From Pseudomonadota bacterium (GTDB taxonomy: Bacteria > Pseudomonadota > Gammaproteobacteria > Arenicellales > Poriferihabitantaceae): DNA of 7,416 nucleotides. Position 1 is the first letter of the stretch; every line of letters begins with the position of its first letter. The DNA lies in NCBI GenBank assembly GCA_024226105.1, contig JAAELZ010000892.1, forward strand, positions 1 through 7,416, written 5' to 3'. The notes under the pieces were generated by a model. That model was not told the origin of the DNA and ran no database searches. It was given only the letters and a program-made list of their open reading frames with translations. The position numbers were made by a program, and so were the translations under genes. This document shows, one piece after another, positions 6,554-7,416 of this stretch.

Positions 6554-6654
6554 TGTAGGTCAGGGTGCGAGCGAAGCGAGTTCCCTGACAATCGTATCGG
6601 TTAAGCGTCAACCTCCGAGTGTCAGGTAACGCCTACGGCGCAACCTGACCTACA
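6554..6654. repeat. BIME-like element, copy C: two inverted REP palindromes
   Basis: The left REP (6554-6589) opens TGTAGGTCAGGG and closes CCCTGAC. The right REP (6621-6654) runs GTCAGGTAACGCC, a three-base loop, then GGCGCAACCTGACCTACA. The outer 11 bases of the two ends are perfect inverted repeats (TGTAGGTCAGG and CCTGACCTACA), so the unit can form either two small hairpins or one long cruciform. The 31-bp spacer shares ATCGGT, AGC and TCAACC blocks with copy A, so both copies descend from one composite element and are not independent REPs. It sits between the ABM gene and the aminotransferase, both on the minus strand. Confidence 0.8.
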
Positions 6655-6698
6655 GAAAAACTGTAAAATGTGACTCATCCTGCAATATAAAAAATACA

Positions 6699-6723
6699 TG
6701 TCAGGCGTTGTGTCCTACAGGTT
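6699..6723. repeat. Possible decayed REP relic
   Basis: TGTCAGGCGTTGTGTCCTACAGGTT keeps the opening GTCAGG, a CG-rich core and the closing CCTACA of the right REP, with the middle lost. The last ten bases, CCTACAGGTT, are identical to the end of copy B and its flank (6505-6514). Short and degenerate, so chance resemblance is not excluded. Confidence 0.35.
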
Positions 6724-6743
6724 ATTACTTCGTGCCGGTGAAT

Positions 6744-6829
6744 TTCACACAGAGCCGTCGAGCGAATCGCTCGACGATTCATCTGCGTGTGTCCGCGTCC
6801 GTCTGCGGTTCATTTTTTAGTTTAAACTA
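6744..6829. repeat. Second intergenic repeat-like segment with perfect hairpin
   Basis: It contains a perfect 9-bp inverted repeat with a three-base loop (CGTCGAGCG at 6756-6764, CGCTCGACG at 6768-6776). A tract follows with the internally repetitive pattern CTGCGTGTGTCCGCGTCCG then TCTGCGG, a T6 run, and the 12-bp perfect palindrome TAGTTTAAACTA (6818-6829). The CTGCGT...CCGCGTCCGTCTGCGG wording resembles dispersed intergenic repeats I recall from Desulfobacterota and Planctomycetes genomes, but only one copy is present here, so the repeat status is not shown by this window. Confidence 0.4.
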
Positions 6830-6857
6830 CAGATGTCGACGCAGCAAACTGCTTTCG

Positions 6858-7148
6858 TTAGGAATGCTGAGCATAAATGGCGTTTTCACTGAGCACGCCC
6901 AGTGACGACGCCATTTGTTTTTCCAGCTGCTGCGAAGGTGTGCTCTTGGCCCAAACTTGAAATGCATCAATGGATTGCCAGGTGGCGATACAAAGAACCT
7001 CACCCGGATTGTCCGAACTCACCAAATTTTCACTGTAAAAATAACCCGTGTGTTTGGAAGCCCAATTGTCCAGGGCGCTTAACAGCTGGCGCATCCGGAA
7101 AGCATAATTTCCGGCTACCTTTCGGCGAATCAGCACTTTTATAGCCAT
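6858..7148 (-). CDS. Antibiotic biosynthesis monooxygenase (ABM) domain protein, small
   Basis: A 96-residue protein beginning MAIKVLIRRKVAG. Nearly the whole length fits the ABM (dimeric alpha+beta barrel) fold: VLIRRKV strand, an amphipathic helix (about 15-33), HTGYFYSENL (about 37-46), the NPGEVLCIATWQSIDAFQVWAKS strand-helix unit (about 51-73), and a closing LSENAIYAQ strand. The fold covers quinol or aromatic monooxygenases, haem-binding proteins and proteins with no known activity; I cannot assign a reaction. The start is ATG at 7148 with AGGAG seven bases upstream; an in-frame start nine codons earlier overlaps that ribosome site. It follows the CoA-ligase gene by 96 nt in the same direction and probably shares its transcript. 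No clear terminator follows it. Confidence 0.82.
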   Translation of the reverse strand: MAIKVLIRRKVAGNYAFRMRQLLSALDNWASKHTGYFYSENLVSSDNPGEVLCIATWQSIDAFQVWAKSTPSQQLEKQMASSLGVLSENAIYAQHS

Positions 7149-7247
7149 ATCATACTCCTTTGGAGGCGGCGGCAACCGGCCAAAGCTGCCACCGCCGATA
7201 AGGCGTGCGTCTGGAGGAGAGGCACAGACGGTGGGTGGAACGCCTTA
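7149..7247 (-). promoter_or_regulatory. Intercistronic tandem hairpins between the CoA ligase and ABM genes
   Basis: Stem I: TAAGGCGT (7247-7240, including the ligase stop codon) pairs perfectly over eight bases with ACGCCTTA (7206-7199), with an inner six-pair stem CGTCTG (7230-7225)/CAGACG (7213-7208). Stem II: GGCGGTGGCA (7196-7187) pairs with TGCCGCCGCC (7174-7165), ten pairs counting one G-U. Stem II ends only a few bases before the ABM ribosome site. CTCC just before that site, and the CCTCTCCTCC loop of stem I, are complementary to GGAG. There is no U-tract, so this is not a classical terminator. A role in differential expression or mRNA stability is inferred. Confidence 0.5.
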
Positions 7248-7416
7248 GGTACGCTTTTGAGCCAGTCCTATGGTTTGCAGGGCATCGGTAATTTCGTCCA
7301 GGATGACCGGATCGTCGATGGTGGCCGGCATCTTCCACTCTTTATTGTCGGCTATTTTCTGAATGGTGCCCCGCAATATCTTGCCCGAACGGGTCTTGGG
7401 CAGACGCTTGACCACC
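7245..7416 (-). CDS. Propionyl-/acetyl-CoA synthetase (acyl-CoA ligase), C-terminal 57 residues; begins outside window
   Basis: The minus strand is open from the window edge to TAA at 7247-7245. It reads VVKRLPKTRSGKILRGTIQK, then IADNKEWKMPATIDDPVILDEITDAL, ending GLAQKRT. PKTRSGKILR is the C-terminal-domain signature of AMP-forming acyl-CoA synthetases. The final K of TRSGK is the catalytic lysine for adenylate formation and the usual acetylation target. The following IADN.EWKMPATIDDP.ILDEI tail resembles PrpE-type propionyl-CoA synthetases and their acetate-CoA ligase relatives. Given the methylmalonyl-CoA pathway genes downstream, propionate activation is the likeliest role, but acetate cannot be excluded from 57 residues. 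The stop codon lies within the first arm of the downstream hairpin. Confidence 0.88.
   Translation of the reverse strand, partial: VVKRLPKTRSGKILRGTIQKIADNKEWKMPATIDDPVILDEITDALQTIGLAQKRT

Noticed and set aside
4541..6654. Repeated palindromic units as a CRISPR array
   Set aside because: The copies are about 1.9 kb apart around real genes, carry two different inverted arms, and have homologous, not unique, spacers; no cas gene is present.

Overview
The window looks like a chromosomal segment of a propionate-metabolising bacterium, most plausibly a Desulfobacterota (sulfate-reducing or syntrophic) lineage. This is inferred from gene content and protein style, not from any search. Every protein gene I can support lies on the minus strand, so transcription runs from high to low coordinates.

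In transcription order: (1) 7416-7245, the C-terminal end of a propionyl-/acetyl-CoA synthetase; (2) 7148-6858, a small antibiotic-biosynthesis-monooxygenase (ABM) domain protein, 96 nt downstream behind two tandem intercistronic hairpins; (3) 6857-6375, a gene-free stretch holding REP/BIME-type palindromic repeats, a second hairpin-bearing intergenic repeat and the promoter region of the next unit; (4) 6374-5193, a class I/II PLP aminotransferase; (5) 5170-4763, methylmalonyl-CoA epimerase (mce), 22 nt downstream in the same unit and closed by a strong rho-independent terminator at 4709-4669; (6) 4762-4174, a second gene-free stretch with another full BIME copy and an AT-rich segment with no gene; (7) 4173-3568, a TetR-family regulator; (8) 3397-1271, methylmalonyl-CoA mutase (mcm), overlapping by one base (9) 1271-294, its GTPase chaperone meaB, followed after 14 nt by (10) 279-1, the N-terminus of a carboxyltransferase (methylmalonyl-CoA decarboxylase alpha / propionyl-CoA carboxylase beta / transcarboxylase 12S type), cut by the window edge.

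Together the enzymes make up most of the methylmalonyl-CoA pathway: propionate activation to propionyl-CoA, carboxylation or transcarboxylation to (S)-methylmalonyl-CoA, epimerisation to the (R) form, and B12-dependent rearrangement to succinyl-CoA, with MeaB protecting the mutase. The TetR gene between the mce unit and the mcm unit is the obvious candidate local regulator. I found an inverted repeat over the proposed mcm promoter, and a 22-bp motif shared by the regions upstream of tetR and the aminotransferase.

I see no clearly new defence, mobile or RNA system. The least expected elements are the aminotransferase coupled to mce, the ABM gene behind the CoA ligase, the shared upstream motifs, the structured leaders, and the REP/BIME family, which implies a RAYT transposase elsewhere in the genome.
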